Of a DNA stretch of 64,000 bases, positions 35,598 through 44,926 are shown in pieces (position 1 is the first letter of the stretch; the number at the start of each line of letters is the position of its first letter). The notes beneath the pieces were generated by a model. It searched no databases and had not been told where the DNA came from. It saw nothing but the letters and a program-made list of their open reading frames with translations. The position numbers and the translations under genes were made by a program. Source of the DNA: Halorubrum halodurans (GTDB taxonomy: Archaea > Halobacteriota > Halobacteria > Halobacteriales > Haloferacaceae); assembly GCF_002252985.1 (NCBI RefSeq), contig NZ_NHPJ01000132.1, forward strand, positions 1 to 64,000, written 5' to 3'.

Positions 35598-35978
35598 CAA
35601 TTCGGCCGCAAGGTGTCATGAAGTGTGTATGCGAGCGTCGCGGCGAGTGCACCGTATGCGAGCAGATGAAGCCACGTGGAGAAGCCGATAACATCGAATG
35701 GCCCGGTTCGGAACGTCCCGCTTCCTGGCGCGGGGACGATCGAGTACAACAGAATAACGGACGCAACGACCGCGACCGCAGCCCAGCGAACTCCCCGCGG
35801 GATCAACGGGAGTCGGATCCGAACCATCGTCACTCAATGATGAGTGATCGGACCTAAAGCGTGCGGTTCAACCGTGTCACCGAAGATCGAATGGTATCGT
35901 TTCGGCAGATCTCCATGAGAGTGGGGGTATTTCACGGGGAAGTTCAAGGTGAAATCCCTCTTCACCGCAGGTGGGATG

Positions 35979-38450
35979 TCAACTTGTCACAGGCGGGCTG
36001 ATTCCGTTGGACAATCCTTGGTATCGCTCCCACAGCAGTACCGCTGGCGGTAGCGCCACGACGGTAAACACAAACGAGTACACGACACTCAGTGCCATCA
36101 AGAGCCCGAAGTCGCCAAGCACTGGTGTGATCGCAAGCGCAAGCGCACCCGTCCCAAGCGAGGTTGTGAGCATGCTCCCGAGCAGAGCACCACCCGTTCC
36201 TGAAAGCGTAATGATCATCGATTCGTGAGCGTCAGCACCTGCGTTGAACTCGTCGATGAATCGGTGAGTGGCGTGAACGGAGTAAGCGATACCGAGACCG
36301 ATAGAGATCGAGAGGATCGTCGCCGTCAGAGCGTTGAGAGACAATCCAAGAAATCGCATCGTCCCAAGTAACACCGCGATGGCAATCAGGATGGGAAAGA
36401 GGTTGACGATACCAAGAAGCGGCTTCCCTTCCAAGACTGCGTACGCGATAATTAGGAATACCCCAGTTAATCCCATCGCGAGGACAAGCCCCATGATCGC
36501 CGAATCAAAAATAATGTCCGTTACGGCATCGAAGACCACAAGCTGACCGGTTGCGGTTGTCTCAAACCGGAATTTCTCGGCAAATTCACGGGAATCAGCT
36601 GCGGCTTCCGCCTGTGAGGCACCTGATTCTATTGCGTAGTCAACTTGTGCGCTCCGCCGGTCTGGCGTGAGATACTGCTCCGCTCGATCACCGCTTGAGG
36701 AGGCGAATAGCTCGTCGTAGATCAGTCCGAGATTGCGGTCAGGAACGCCGTTACCATCCACGTCATTTCGAGCGATGAGTTCGGCAAACGCCGGATCTCT
36801 CTCCGCATGTGACTGTATCACCGTCACGATGCTCGTCGGCCGGGCGGCTCCCCCACCACCGACTGCAAGCGCTCCTGGCGCGTCATCGTTCGGATCCGCA
36901 AGCGCCTCCAACGCATGGTCCTCCTCAAAGTTTCCTTCGACATACAGTGTAACTGATTGGTCTTGATTCGTTGAAAAGCGATCTTCGAGGAGGTTGATTG
37001 TCTCGGTAACAGTGTACTCACTGGGTGCGAACGGTTCTGGTAGCTCAGTCACGTATGCCGGCTGCTCTTCGGGCGGGAGGAAGTCCTCCGTTTCGAAGGA
37101 GGTGTCCACACCACTGCCATACGCGCCGGCCATTCCGCCCGTCACGAGCAACACGACAACGAAGGCGATCGGCGCGTACCGACTCACCTGTGCCGGAAAC
37201 GTGAGCAGTTTCCCCAGTGTGGAATCCTCCGAGGAGATCGGCGCAGAGTTGAATTCAGGCACGTTGTACTGTTCGCGTAGTTTGTCGACCTCAATTTTCG
37301 CGGCAGGGAGAAATAGCCCGAAAATCAGGAAGGTGAACACGATCCCGATCGCCGAGGCAATCCCCATGTTCCGGATCGGCGTGAGGTCTGATATCACGTT
37401 CGCACCGAAGCCGAACACGGTCGTCACGGTGACGATAATAAACGCGATCATCAACTGATTATTTGCCTCACGCATCGCCTCAACCGCCTCGTATCCAGCA
37501 GCCGTCTCCTCGCGGTAGCGATTAATGATGTGTATCCCGAAGTCGACACCGACTGCGAGCAGTAACACGGGCACCGAGATCATTTGCTGATTGAACGGAA
37601 TCCCGGAGAAACCAAGGAATCCGAACGTCCAGATCACGGTCATGAGAAGCGATAACAGCCCGAGCGAGAGATCGATCGGGTCACGATAAGCGACGATCAG
37701 GAACAACAACAACAACAGCACAACGACGGGCATGACAATCGTGAGAGAATCTCCGATGACTGCCCCGAGTTCTGCGTTCGTGATCCCGCCACCGAACGCC
37801 GTGATCTCACCGGGTTGATCCGACGCGATCGACCGGATCGTCGTCTGAATTTCTTGGAGATCTCCGGAGGAGAAGCCTGTAGGAACGTCGTGTGAAACGA
37901 CTGTGATCGACGCAGAAGCGCTCGCACTCGTCGGGTTGAAATCAGTCGAGAGGGTTCCGGTGAATCGCTGATCCTCAGAAAGGCTCCGAACGGTCTGCCG
38001 GATACGAGTCTCACTGGTTGACTCGATCACCCGCCGCTGTTCGGCCGGAGTAGTCGCCGATGGATCGATCGTCTGTGCGACTACCGTAGCGGGGCCGTTC
38101 GAGGAGGCAACTCGAAGGTCATCACGTGAGTTGATCTCCTCTAAGACGACGAGATCTCTGCGTAGTGCTTCCTTGGTGAGTACGTTACTTCCAGAGTGGA
38201 TGAGCTGTGTCGATTCTTCCTCGGCTGCGAATGGATCCTCGAACTCCTCGTTGATGGCGTCGAGTGCCTCCTGTTCCTCAAGCCCTTCAGTGAACGAGTC
38301 AGTGGCCTCTGTATCCGTGCTGACGAGCCCCATACCACCGGCGAACACCAGGGTGAGTACGAGAAACGCGACGATAATCCGCCGCGGGCGGTCAACGATG
38401 GTGTCGTTAAGCCGCCGCGTCCACTCCTCGGTTCGCTCGCCGAGCGACAT
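35979..38450 (-). CDS. MMPL/RND-superfamily transporter
   Basis: An 823-residue membrane protein with the RND layout in two halves: an N-terminal helix (RRIIVAFLVLTLVFAGGMGL), a large exterior domain, a sterol-sensing-like block (VMPVVVLLLLLFLIVAYRDP), a loop domain, then a second set (SAIMGLVLAMGLTGVFLIIA). Each half has about six helices, and the conserved GVDFGIHIINRY and ISIGLGIAYSVHATHRF segments resemble MMPL/HpnN-type lipid transporters. The substrate is unknown. The upstream secreted-protein gene ends 3 bp away, so the two form an operon; a TetR regulator lies divergently beyond. GC is well below core genes. Confidence 0.85.
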   Translation of the reverse strand: MSLGERTEEWTRRLNDTIVDRPRRIIVAFLVLTLVFAGGMGLVSTDTEATDSFTEGLEEQEALDAINEEFEDPFAAEEESTQLIHSGSNVLTKEALRRDLVVLEEINSRDDLRVASSNGPATVVAQTIDPSATTPAEQRRVIESTSETRIRQTVRSLSEDQRFTGTLSTDFNPTSASASASITVVSHDVPTGFSSGDLQEIQTTIRSIASDQPGEITAFGGGITNAELGAVIGDSLTIVMPVVVLLLLLFLIVAYRDPIDLSLGLLSLLMTVIWTFGFLGFSGIPFNQQMISVPVLLLAVGVDFGIHIINRYREETAAGYEAVEAMREANNQLMIAFIIVTVTTVFGFGANVISDLTPIRNMGIASAIGIVFTFLIFGLFLPAAKIEVDKLREQYNVPEFNSAPISSEDSTLGKLLTFPAQVSRYAPIAFVVVLLVTGGMAGAYGSGVDTSFETEDFLPPEEQPAYVTELPEPFAPSEYTVTETINLLEDRFSTNQDQSVTLYVEGNFEEDHALEALADPNDDAPGALAVGGGGAARPTSIVTVIQSHAERDPAFAELIARNDVDGNGVPDRNLGLIYDELFASSSGDRAEQYLTPDRRSAQVDYAIESGASQAEAAADSREFAEKFRFETTATGQLVVFDAVTDIIFDSAIMGLVLAMGLTGVFLIIAYAVLEGKPLLGIVNLFPILIAIAVLLGTMRFLGLSLNALTATILSISIGLGIAYSVHATHRFIDEFNAGADAHESMIITLSGTGGALLGSMLTTSLGTGALALAITPVLGDFGLLMALSVVYSFVFTVVALPPAVLLWERYQGLSNGISPPVTS

Positions 38451-38453
38451 CTG

Positions 38454-40460
38454 CTACTGCCCTCTCCGGTAGATGACGAGTCCAGCTGTCCCGATGACGA
38501 GAAGCGCAATGATGATGATCGGAAGCGGCAGCCCGCCATCTTCGCTTTCGACCACGTCGATCGGAACGCGGGACGTATCAGTCAGTTGGCTATCACCGTC
38601 TGCGTCGTCATATCGGAAATCAAGCGAGATTGGATACGTACTTCCCGGTGTCGCTGATCCGGTAGTCGTCAGCTCGAAGGTCATAGTCGTCGTTTCGCCG
38701 GGGTCAAGTGACTGAACGTATCCGGTGTCTGTGTTCCCAGTAGCAAGCGGATCATCAGCAAACAGGCGGGCCTCGATGTCACTGGCGGGTTCATCCATAT
38801 TGTTCGTCACCGCGACATCGACGGTTCGGGTTCCGCCCGCCGCAATCGTGCGGTTTTCGATCGCTACCGTGAATCGATCGCGTTCAGGGGCAACCTCAAC
38901 ATTGACCGCGAGATTCTCGTCAGCCCGGATCTCACCGTCATCGTTACGATACTGGACTGTGAGATCCAGCGAGCGGAGGCCAGCCTCAGCTTCACCACCG
39001 ATCGCAATCGGTAGCGTGAAGTTTTCAGATTCTCCGGTGTCGAGCGTTCCGACCGCAGCCGAGCGCTCAATGGGAAGGACGTTCTGATTTTCACCTGTAT
39101 ACTGGACCACGACGGTGTGAGCCGACACGGGTCCATTGTTGCTTACTGTCCCCCGCAGTTCGCCGTCTTCGTTGACACGCAGATCGGATTCGATATCGGT
39201 GAGCGTGAATTCCTGTTCGGAGGCAACCGCGGCATTAACGACGAGATCGTCGTCGACGCGGGTTTCCCCCTCGTCAGTGTAATATCGTACTGCCATCTCC
39301 AATGAACGGAGACCGGCCTCGGATTCGCTGCTGATCGAGATCGGGAGCGAGAAGTTTACGGCCTCACCGGGAGCAAGCGTCCCAACAGCAGCCGAACGAT
39401 CATCCGGTAGCACGGTCTGGTCATCGCCCGCATACTGGACCACGACACTGCGAGCCGGAAGCGGTCCCTCGTTGCGCACGGTACCGACCAGATCACCGTC
39501 TCCACCGACCCGAAGCGTCGAATCGATGTCGGTGAGATCAAACTCCTGTTCAGCCAGTGGAAGGACGCCGAGCGAAAGTCCACTATCAGTGCGAGCAATC
39601 CCATCAGGATCCTCAAACTGGACGGAACCAGCGAGCGTGTACTGCTGGACTGGGAGACCACTTGCGACGCCTACGTCATACGCAACAGTAGTCGTTTCAC
39701 CGGGTTCGAGTCGTTCGACTCGAACCGTGTCTGATTCGCCGCCGCTCACGGTGACACTCTGACTCTGCGTACCGAACGTCACGTCCGCGTCGTAGGCAAC
39801 CTCCGTACCAACGTTCTCGATTGTCGCCTCAACCATACCGCTGTCACCGACCTGCGTGTTGCTCTCGACATCGACGACCTGGAAGCGGGCGTCATCACGC
39901 ACGCGAAGATCAACTTCTCTAGAAACCGTCACAGTGCGACCCTCGCCGGAAGAGTAGTACGAGTAGGTCAGGTCAAGATCGAGTGAGTACGTGCCAGCGT
40001 CGACATCATCCGGCACGTTAATACTTACAGGTACCTCTCCCGGTGCGTTCGTGGTCACGCCACCGATCGCGATCTCACCGGATTCGACTGAGAGTGGACC
40101 ATCCGCCTCGGCGTCGACACGGACGTTACGTGCGGTAGTTACGGTTTCAGCCACGGACGGATCGCCGAACCGAAGGTTTCCATCATTGGCGATCGTCAAC
40201 TCGACCTGATTCGTCTGTCCCGGTACGAGGTTCGGATTTGCAGCGTACACATCGAGATCAGGCGACCCACCAACGTTGCTTGTCGCTTGTGCGGGTGCGT
40301 CCGAAACTGTACTACTGCCCATCGCTGCGGCCGTACTACTTCCTACAGCGGTTCCACTAGATTCGAGGCCACTCAGCTCCGCACCGACAACGCCGACACC
40401 GATGCCACTCGTGACGAGCAGAACACTCACGAGAATGACGGACAGCGGTCGGGTTCGCAT
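38454..40460 (-). CDS. Secreted S-layer-domain/CARDB-like protein, partner of the MMPL transporter
   Basis: A 668-residue exported protein: signal peptide (RTRPLSVILVSVLLVTSGIG), then at least four Ig-like repeats of the COG1361/CARDB kind, two of them nearly duplicated (EFDLTDIDSTLRVGGDGDLV and EFTLTDIESDLRVNEDGELR), and a C-terminal transmembrane anchor (LPLPIIIIALLVIGTAGLVI) followed by basic RRGQ. There is no PGF-CTERM motif. The gene sits 3 bp upstream of the transporter, a pairing that suggests an extracellular accessory or substrate-capture subunit. This functional link is inference from the operon. Confidence 0.8.
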   Translation of the reverse strand: MRTRPLSVILVSVLLVTSGIGVGVVGAELSGLESSGTAVGSSTAAAMGSSTVSDAPAQATSNVGGSPDLDVYAANPNLVPGQTNQVELTIANDGNLRFGDPSVAETVTTARNVRVDAEADGPLSVESGEIAIGGVTTNAPGEVPVSINVPDDVDAGTYSLDLDLTYSYYSSGEGRTVTVSREVDLRVRDDARFQVVDVESNTQVGDSGMVEATIENVGTEVAYDADVTFGTQSQSVTVSGGESDTVRVERLEPGETTTVAYDVGVASGLPVQQYTLAGSVQFEDPDGIARTDSGLSLGVLPLAEQEFDLTDIDSTLRVGGDGDLVGTVRNEGPLPARSVVVQYAGDDQTVLPDDRSAAVGTLAPGEAVNFSLPISISSESEAGLRSLEMAVRYYTDEGETRVDDDLVVNAAVASEQEFTLTDIESDLRVNEDGELRGTVSNNGPVSAHTVVVQYTGENQNVLPIERSAAVGTLDTGESENFTLPIAIGGEAEAGLRSLDLTVQYRNDDGEIRADENLAVNVEVAPERDRFTVAIENRTIAAGGTRTVDVAVTNNMDEPASDIEARLFADDPLATGNTDTGYVQSLDPGETTTMTFELTTTGSATPGSTYPISLDFRYDDADGDSQLTDTSRVPIDVVESEDGGLPLPIIIIALLVIGTAGLVIYRRGQ

Positions 40461-40661
40461 TCGCTACCTCTCCCCCACCGGTTCAACAGTTCGGTGCCCG
40501 GCGGGTGACAGACACTCGGTTAGAGGGCGGAACATCATCGACAAGATACTGAAGGACTTCACACACAGTGCTTGGTTCACGAATCAATAAACGTTTTGTT
40601 CTCCGAATCGAATAGCCGGTATGGAGCATAACAGGAATGCCTCGCATCATGGTCAGAGAAC
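40461..40661. promoter_or_regulatory. Divergent promoter region with possible TetR operator
   Basis: The 201-bp gap separates the secreted protein/transporter operon from the TetR gene. It contains the palindrome AAACGTTT (40589-40596) within AATAAACGTTTTGTT, and direct copies of CGAATC on either side. A divergently placed repressor usually binds here. No firm operator can be named from sequence alone. Confidence 0.3.
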
Positions 40662-41291
40662 ATGACGAATTTCACTGATGAGGAACGAGATCGCGTTCGA
40701 GTAGAGTTACTCGAGGCGGGACACGACCTTTTCGCCAAACATGGCTTCGATCGCACGCGCATAAGCGACGTGACCGATGCGGTTGGGATCGGGACGAGTA
40801 CGTTCTATCAGTTCTTCGATTCCAAAGAGGAACTGTACCACGCGGTGCTGATCGACGAGCGTGACCGGCTGTTTGAAACACTGGAGTCAGCGGTAGCCGA
40901 CGCGGAGACCCCGCACCAGGAAGCGGAGACGATCCTACGGACGACGTTAACCGAAGTACAGTCGAACCCCCTGATCCGACGGCTGTTCGTCGACGGCAAG
41001 ATCCGAATCATCGAAGATCAGTTGGACGAGGTTACCGACGAGGGTGACCAAGAGAGTCACTGTTCGGAGTCACTGTCGACATACGATCGAATCCTTTCGC
41101 AACCGGAAGAATGGGTGGACCGTGGGATAGTACGGATCGATGATCCCGATATCGTGCGCGGCCTCTTCCGATCGATATTGTTTGTCACACAGGCGCGCGA
41201 GACGCCCGTCATTCCGGACGGGTCCTACGAGCCCATCGAAGACGCACTGATCGAGACGATCGTTGCTGGGTTATTTGAAACGGAACACTAG
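40662..41291 (+). CDS. TetR/AcrR-family regulator
   Basis: A 209-residue TetR-type regulator. The N-terminal HTH reads RVELLEAGHDLFAKHGFDRT, RISDVTDAVGIGTSTFYQFF and DSKEELYHAVL. The C-terminal ligand-binding region is acidic and divergent, as usual. It is divergent from the MMPL operon, so it probably represses that operon until a ligand binds. Base composition matches the island rather than the core. Confidence 0.87.
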   Translation: MTNFTDEERDRVRVELLEAGHDLFAKHGFDRTRISDVTDAVGIGTSTFYQFFDSKEELYHAVLIDERDRLFETLESAVADAETPHQEAETILRTTLTEVQSNPLIRRLFVDGKIRIIEDQLDEVTDEGDQESHCSESLSTYDRILSQPEEWVDRGIVRIDDPDIVRGLFRSILFVTQARETPVIPDGSYEPIEDALIETIVAGLFETEH

Positions 41292-41508
41292 TACGTCCCG
41301 TGTGACATCCCGAGTTGGCTCTCATGAGCGAATCGGGATGATCGGTACTAGGAATCTACTGATTCGGAGAACTCCTCTAGTGATGTTTCGGCATCGAGGA
41401 TCGTTTTCGTCGCGTCAGTCTCGCGTCAGACACATGATCCGAAAACGACATTCACACTACTTCTCGCGCCGATTGTGACGGTTTCACACACTCTCGACTA
41501 CACACAAA

Positions 41509-41520
41509 GTATTTATAAGA
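41509..41520 (+). promoter_or_regulatory. TATA box of the S-layer gene
   Basis: GTATTTATAAGA matches a strong archaeal TATA box, preceded by an A-rich BRE-like CACAAA. Transcription should start near 41540, giving a leader of about 130 nt before the ATG at 41673. Long leaders are typical of S-layer glycoprotein genes in haloarchaea, unlike the usual leaderless transcripts. Confidence 0.6.
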
Positions 41521-41587
41521 ACCGTCGTATTGTCCTGATGCCCCTATCCCCGAACGCGGCAGGAGCGAGTAATCCGGCACACGTGTA

Positions 41588-41619
41588 CCGTCTCACACTG
41601 CGGGAACGATGTGAGACGG
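41588..41619 (+). promoter_or_regulatory. Hairpin in the S-layer mRNA leader
   Basis: CCGTCTCACA (41588-41597) and TGTGAGACGG (41610-41619) form a perfect 10-bp stem with a 12-nt loop, 53 bases before the start codon. It could stabilise the abundant message or control translation. The pairing is seen directly; the role is inferred. Confidence 0.6.
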
Positions 41620-41672
41620 AGTGTGGTGGACAAAACTGCTGACGCACTCGGAACGCAGACAGACAACAAACA

Positions 41673-44600
41673 ATGACAAACGACAATACACGTACGAAGG
41701 CCAACGCGGTCTTCTTCAGCGTCATCATGGTGCTTTCCATGGTGGCGGTTGGCTTCGCTGCTGCGCCAGCAGCAGCAGCCAATTCAGGAAGCGTAACGTT
41801 TGATGACCAAGATCTTGGTTCAGATGGTGCTGTAGACGTTGAGGTAGACAGCCTCAGCGGTCCCTCCGGCAATAATGTCACGGCTGTCGTCACCTACACC
41901 AGTGGTGGCACCACGACGGTTGCAGGAATCAACACGACAGATGTTGGCAGTCCCGACGGGACAGTCTCCGTTGACATCGGAGACGCCGGTGGATTCCCCG
42001 GTACTCACACTGCCCACCTGTTCAACCCCAGTACTGCGCCAAGCCTGAGTGTTAGCGGCACGGTTTCTACCAGCCAAGCTAACCAGGCGTTCGCCTCTGA
42101 CACCGCTGCGGTTACTGCTCAGCGGTCCGCAGGCACTGGTGATGTCTACAATGGTTCCACCGTCTATCAGGGTGAGGACGACCTGACCTTCATTGACGAT
42201 GATGGTTCGACGGTCACGCCCGGCGCACTCCAGAAGACCGCTGGATCCGCCGAGGGTACGTCGCTTCAGCTGCCGATAGCCACCGATGCGGCGACCGGCA
42301 CGTACGCGACGAGCAGCGGGTTCGAGGTCATCGTTCAGGAGCCTCGTATCACCACCTCTGAGGTCCAGATCAGCGGTTCTGGATCTGACGTCAGTCAGGT
42401 CGGTCCTGACGCCGCTGACAACCTCGACATCGTCGCTGAGTGGAACTTCCCCGAAGCCGAGGATCTTTCCATCACAGTCGAGGACCCGAGCGGCACGGAC
42501 ATCACCGGCGAGGTTGTCCCTGGTTCGACAACTCTCTCTGGCGGTGATGATTCCACTAGCCTCGATCTCTCCGGCGAGGACGCTGGTGAGTACACCGTCA
42601 TCTTCGAGGGTAATGACAACCTCGACCACGATGAGGTTGTCGAAGAGTACACCATCGAGTTCACGACTGACGACACAGTGCAGGTCGAGGTCAGTGAAGA
42701 GTCGGTCACGCAGGGTGAAAACCTTGAGTACACCGTGAGCGGTGGGACGAACGGTCAGTTCCACACCGTCACTATCGATGCGGAGGACTTCCGCAGCGAC
42801 AACATCGATGATGTCTTCCGCAACGTTGGAGACACTTCGCAGGTTGGCTTTGCCAACAGCACTAGCAACAACGCTAATCCCTCGACTGCGGACGTTGCCT
42901 ACGCTGTCGTCGAGATCGACGGCACCACGGCAACTGGATCCATCGACGCGGGTACTCTCGATGACGCGTCAATAACTCTTGACGTGTATGAGGCGAATTC
43001 GTCCGACCAAGTCGATTTCAGTGGTGACTCCATTGATGATACCTCGTTCGATGTCGAGTCGGGCGAGATCACCATCGAGAGTCCCGACAACCAGTACACG
43101 ATCGGCTCTCAGGTCGACATCAACGGAACTGCCACCAGTGCTGAGGCCGTGGACGTTTACGTCCGCAGCAACAACGAGTGGCGGCTCCTCTACCCCGACA
43201 TCGATGTCGACTCCGCTGATGAGTACGAGCAGGAAGAGGTCGTACTGAGCAGCCCCGGTCTCAACGTGAACACGCCCGGTGCCGATCTGCTCTCGCAGGC
43301 TGGAACCTACCGTTACGGTGTCGTTGACCACAGTGAGTTCAACGGTTCCACGACGGTTGAGACGACTGCTTTCAGCCGTGCCACGAGCACACAGCAGTCC
43401 CTGACGACGGTCCAGGGTGAGCTGTCCGCTCAGCTCGAGACGGTTAACGGCCAGATCAACACTCTCGATAACGCTGCCGACATCACGGGTACGGCAGAGG
43501 GTCAGGACACGATCGCACTCGTCTACGTCGACTCTCGCGGTAACGTCGCCGCGGAGACGGTCGACGTGGACGACGACGGTACCGTCGACGTGGAAGACAA
43601 TACCGTCCCGAACGTTGGCGCCAACCCCAATGGGGTTTCGCTGAACGAAGGGACGGTGACTGCCCACTTCATCTCACAGAGTCGTGACAATACAGTCGGT
43701 GACGGCGAACTCCCCACCGGTAGCGCTAGCAATAATGTCCAAGACCTGGTCGACTGGGTCAACAACGATGTTACCCAGCGCTCGGTGACTGGGGACCAGG
43801 CTCGCTCGCTGATCGTTAGCGAGACGACGGACGACACGGCCAGTGACGACCTGATGGTCACCCAGAGCTTCCGGTACACGGAGAGCCAGACGACGCTTCA
43901 GTCCATCTACCCTGATGTGGCTCAGGCAGACGGCATCAACCCGGTTGCGACCGGTGAAACGATGGTCGTTGAGGGCATGACGAACCTGCGCCCCGACGAC
44001 AACTCGATCACCGTTGAGGTTCTGAACCAAGACGGTGACTCGCTGGTTATCTCCAGCACTGACGAGTGGGCCACGAGTGGTCAGTGGAACACTTCCGTCG
44101 ACACGAGCGACCTCGAACCCGGTACGTACGTCGTCGAAACTGACGACGGCGAGAACACGGACCGCGCTGAGGTCGAAATCGTCGAGGAACGCGACACCGG
44201 GAGCCCGGAATTCTCGGTCTCCGATCTTAACCCGCAGGACGTCACTGTCACGCAGGGTGACGCGATCGATGTCTCTGCGATGATCGAGAACACGGGCGAC
44301 GCTGCTGGTAGCCAGACCGTCGAGTTCCAAGTTGGCGGGAACACTATCGCGTCCGAAGAGGTTGAACTGGACGCTGGTGGAAGCCAGACGGTCGAGTTTA
44401 CTGGCATCGACACGTCCAGTCTCGATGCTGGTGACTACGAGCACGGTGTCTACACCGACGACGACAGCCAGACGGCCACGCTGACCGTCGAAGCTCCCGA
44501 CACCGGTGGCGATGACGGTGCCTCCGACGACGGTGCCTCCGACGACGGTGCCTCCGACGACGGTGCCTCCGACGACGGTGCCTCCGACGATGGTGCCTCC

Positions 44601-44759
44601 GACGATGGTGCCTCCGACGACGGTGCCTCCGACGACGGTGCCTCCGACGACGGCTCCGGTGACGGCAGCACCGACGACAGCACGCCCGGCTTCGGCGCGC
44701 TCGTCGCTCTCGTCGCGCTCATCGCCGCTGCGCTGCTCGCGACGCGCCGTCGCGACTAA
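41673..44759 (+). CDS. csg: S-layer (major cell surface) glycoprotein, PGF-CTERM type
   Basis: A 1028-residue exported protein. The signal peptide (ANAVFFSVIMVLSMVAVGFA then AAPAAAA) fits the haloarchaeal surface-protein signal. A large beta-rich ectodomain carries several N-glycosylation sequons (NNVT, NTTD, NGST, NSTS, NSSD, NGST, NTSV). A threonine/serine-Asp stalk follows as nine GASDD repeats, then STPGFGALVALVALIAA and the basic end TRRRD, the PGF-CTERM signal for ArtA (1025-1987). AglB (52917-55382) should glycosylate it. GC is lower than in flanking genes. It is the only complete S-layer gene in the window, so it is likely the functional one. Confidence 0.92.
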   Translation: MTNDNTRTKANAVFFSVIMVLSMVAVGFAAAPAAAANSGSVTFDDQDLGSDGAVDVEVDSLSGPSGNNVTAVVTYTSGGTTTVAGINTTDVGSPDGTVSVDIGDAGGFPGTHTAHLFNPSTAPSLSVSGTVSTSQANQAFASDTAAVTAQRSAGTGDVYNGSTVYQGEDDLTFIDDDGSTVTPGALQKTAGSAEGTSLQLPIATDAATGTYATSSGFEVIVQEPRITTSEVQISGSGSDVSQVGPDAADNLDIVAEWNFPEAEDLSITVEDPSGTDITGEVVPGSTTLSGGDDSTSLDLSGEDAGEYTVIFEGNDNLDHDEVVEEYTIEFTTDDTVQVEVSEESVTQGENLEYTVSGGTNGQFHTVTIDAEDFRSDNIDDVFRNVGDTSQVGFANSTSNNANPSTADVAYAVVEIDGTTATGSIDAGTLDDASITLDVYEANSSDQVDFSGDSIDDTSFDVESGEITIESPDNQYTIGSQVDINGTATSAEAVDVYVRSNNEWRLLYPDIDVDSADEYEQEEVVLSSPGLNVNTPGADLLSQAGTYRYGVVDHSEFNGSTTVETTAFSRATSTQQSLTTVQGELSAQLETVNGQINTLDNAADITGTAEGQDTIALVYVDSRGNVAAETVDVDDDGTVDVEDNTVPNVGANPNGVSLNEGTVTAHFISQSRDNTVGDGELPTGSASNNVQDLVDWVNNDVTQRSVTGDQARSLIVSETTDDTASDDLMVTQSFRYTESQTTLQSIYPDVAQADGINPVATGETMVVEGMTNLRPDDNSITVEVLNQDGDSLVISSTDEWATSGQWNTSVDTSDLEPGTYVVETDDGENTDRAEVEIVEERDTGSPEFSVSDLNPQDVTVTQGDAIDVSAMIENTGDAAGSQTVEFQVGGNTIASEEVELDAGGSQTVEFTGIDTSSLDAGDYEHGVYTDDDSQTATLTVEAPDTGGDDGASDDGASDDGASDDGASDDGASDDGASDDGASDDGASDDGASDDGSGDGSTDDSTPGFGALVALVALIAAALLATRRRD
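44517..44651 (+). repeat. 15-bp tandem repeat, 9 copies, in the S-layer stalk
   Basis: Nine in-frame units of GGTGCCTCCGACGAC (two have GAT in place of the last GAC) encode GASDD repeats in the membrane-proximal stalk. Copy number can change by slippage without a frameshift, so stalk length may vary between strains. Confidence 0.95.
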
Positions 44760-44926
44760 CTAACAAAAAACACCGGGCGATCCGTTCGCTCGGCCTTCCG
44801 CGATTTGAATTCTATTTTTGGTGCGTGATGTACTCCACTCTGAGCTACAGCGCTCAGCACCACCAGTTGCGACCGTTGTTGGACGTGAGCGAATAAGGTG
44901 AAATAATTCACCAAGTGGTCACAAAG
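44760..44926. terminator. Probable transcription stop after the S-layer gene
   Basis: An A-rich stretch (AACAAAAAACA) directly after the stop codon and a TTTTT tract at 44815-44819 are possible terminators of the S-layer message. A small palindrome GGTGAA-ATAA-TTCACC lies at 44897-44912. Nothing else is recognisable. Confidence 0.35.

Larger units (their letters stand above)
34676..35827 (-). pseudogene. VanZ-like gene disrupted by an insertion sequence
   Basis: The N-terminal part (start ATG at 35827, VRIRLPLIPRGVRWAAVAVV ... LRPNWQI) and the C-terminal part (TIVFCVVAAYGVGIELLQST ... ADLQAPVE, stop 34676-34678) are separated by a 697-bp element. Removing the element and one target duplication joins them in frame (NWQI-LTIVFC), giving a protein collinear with the intact paralogue at 52356-52802. 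No other lesion is visible, so the insertion looks recent. VanZ-like proteins are small four-helix membrane proteins; the function is unknown here. Codon use is AT-richer than the paralogue, in line with the island. Confidence 0.85.
41292..41672. other. Upstream region of the S-layer gene
   Basis: A 381-bp region without a supportable gene. It holds the S-layer promoter (TATA box 41510-41519) and a transcribed leader of about 130 nt with a 10-bp hairpin. The first 200 bp show no recognised signal. Confidence 0.6.

Noticed and set aside
44517-44651. The 15-bp tandem array as a CRISPR
   Set aside because: There are no unique spacers; units are directly adjacent and encode an in-frame protein repeat.
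44506-44763. Alternative-frame proteins (VPPTT repeats) in the S-layer stalk
   Set aside because: They are frame shadows of the 15-bp tandem repeat.
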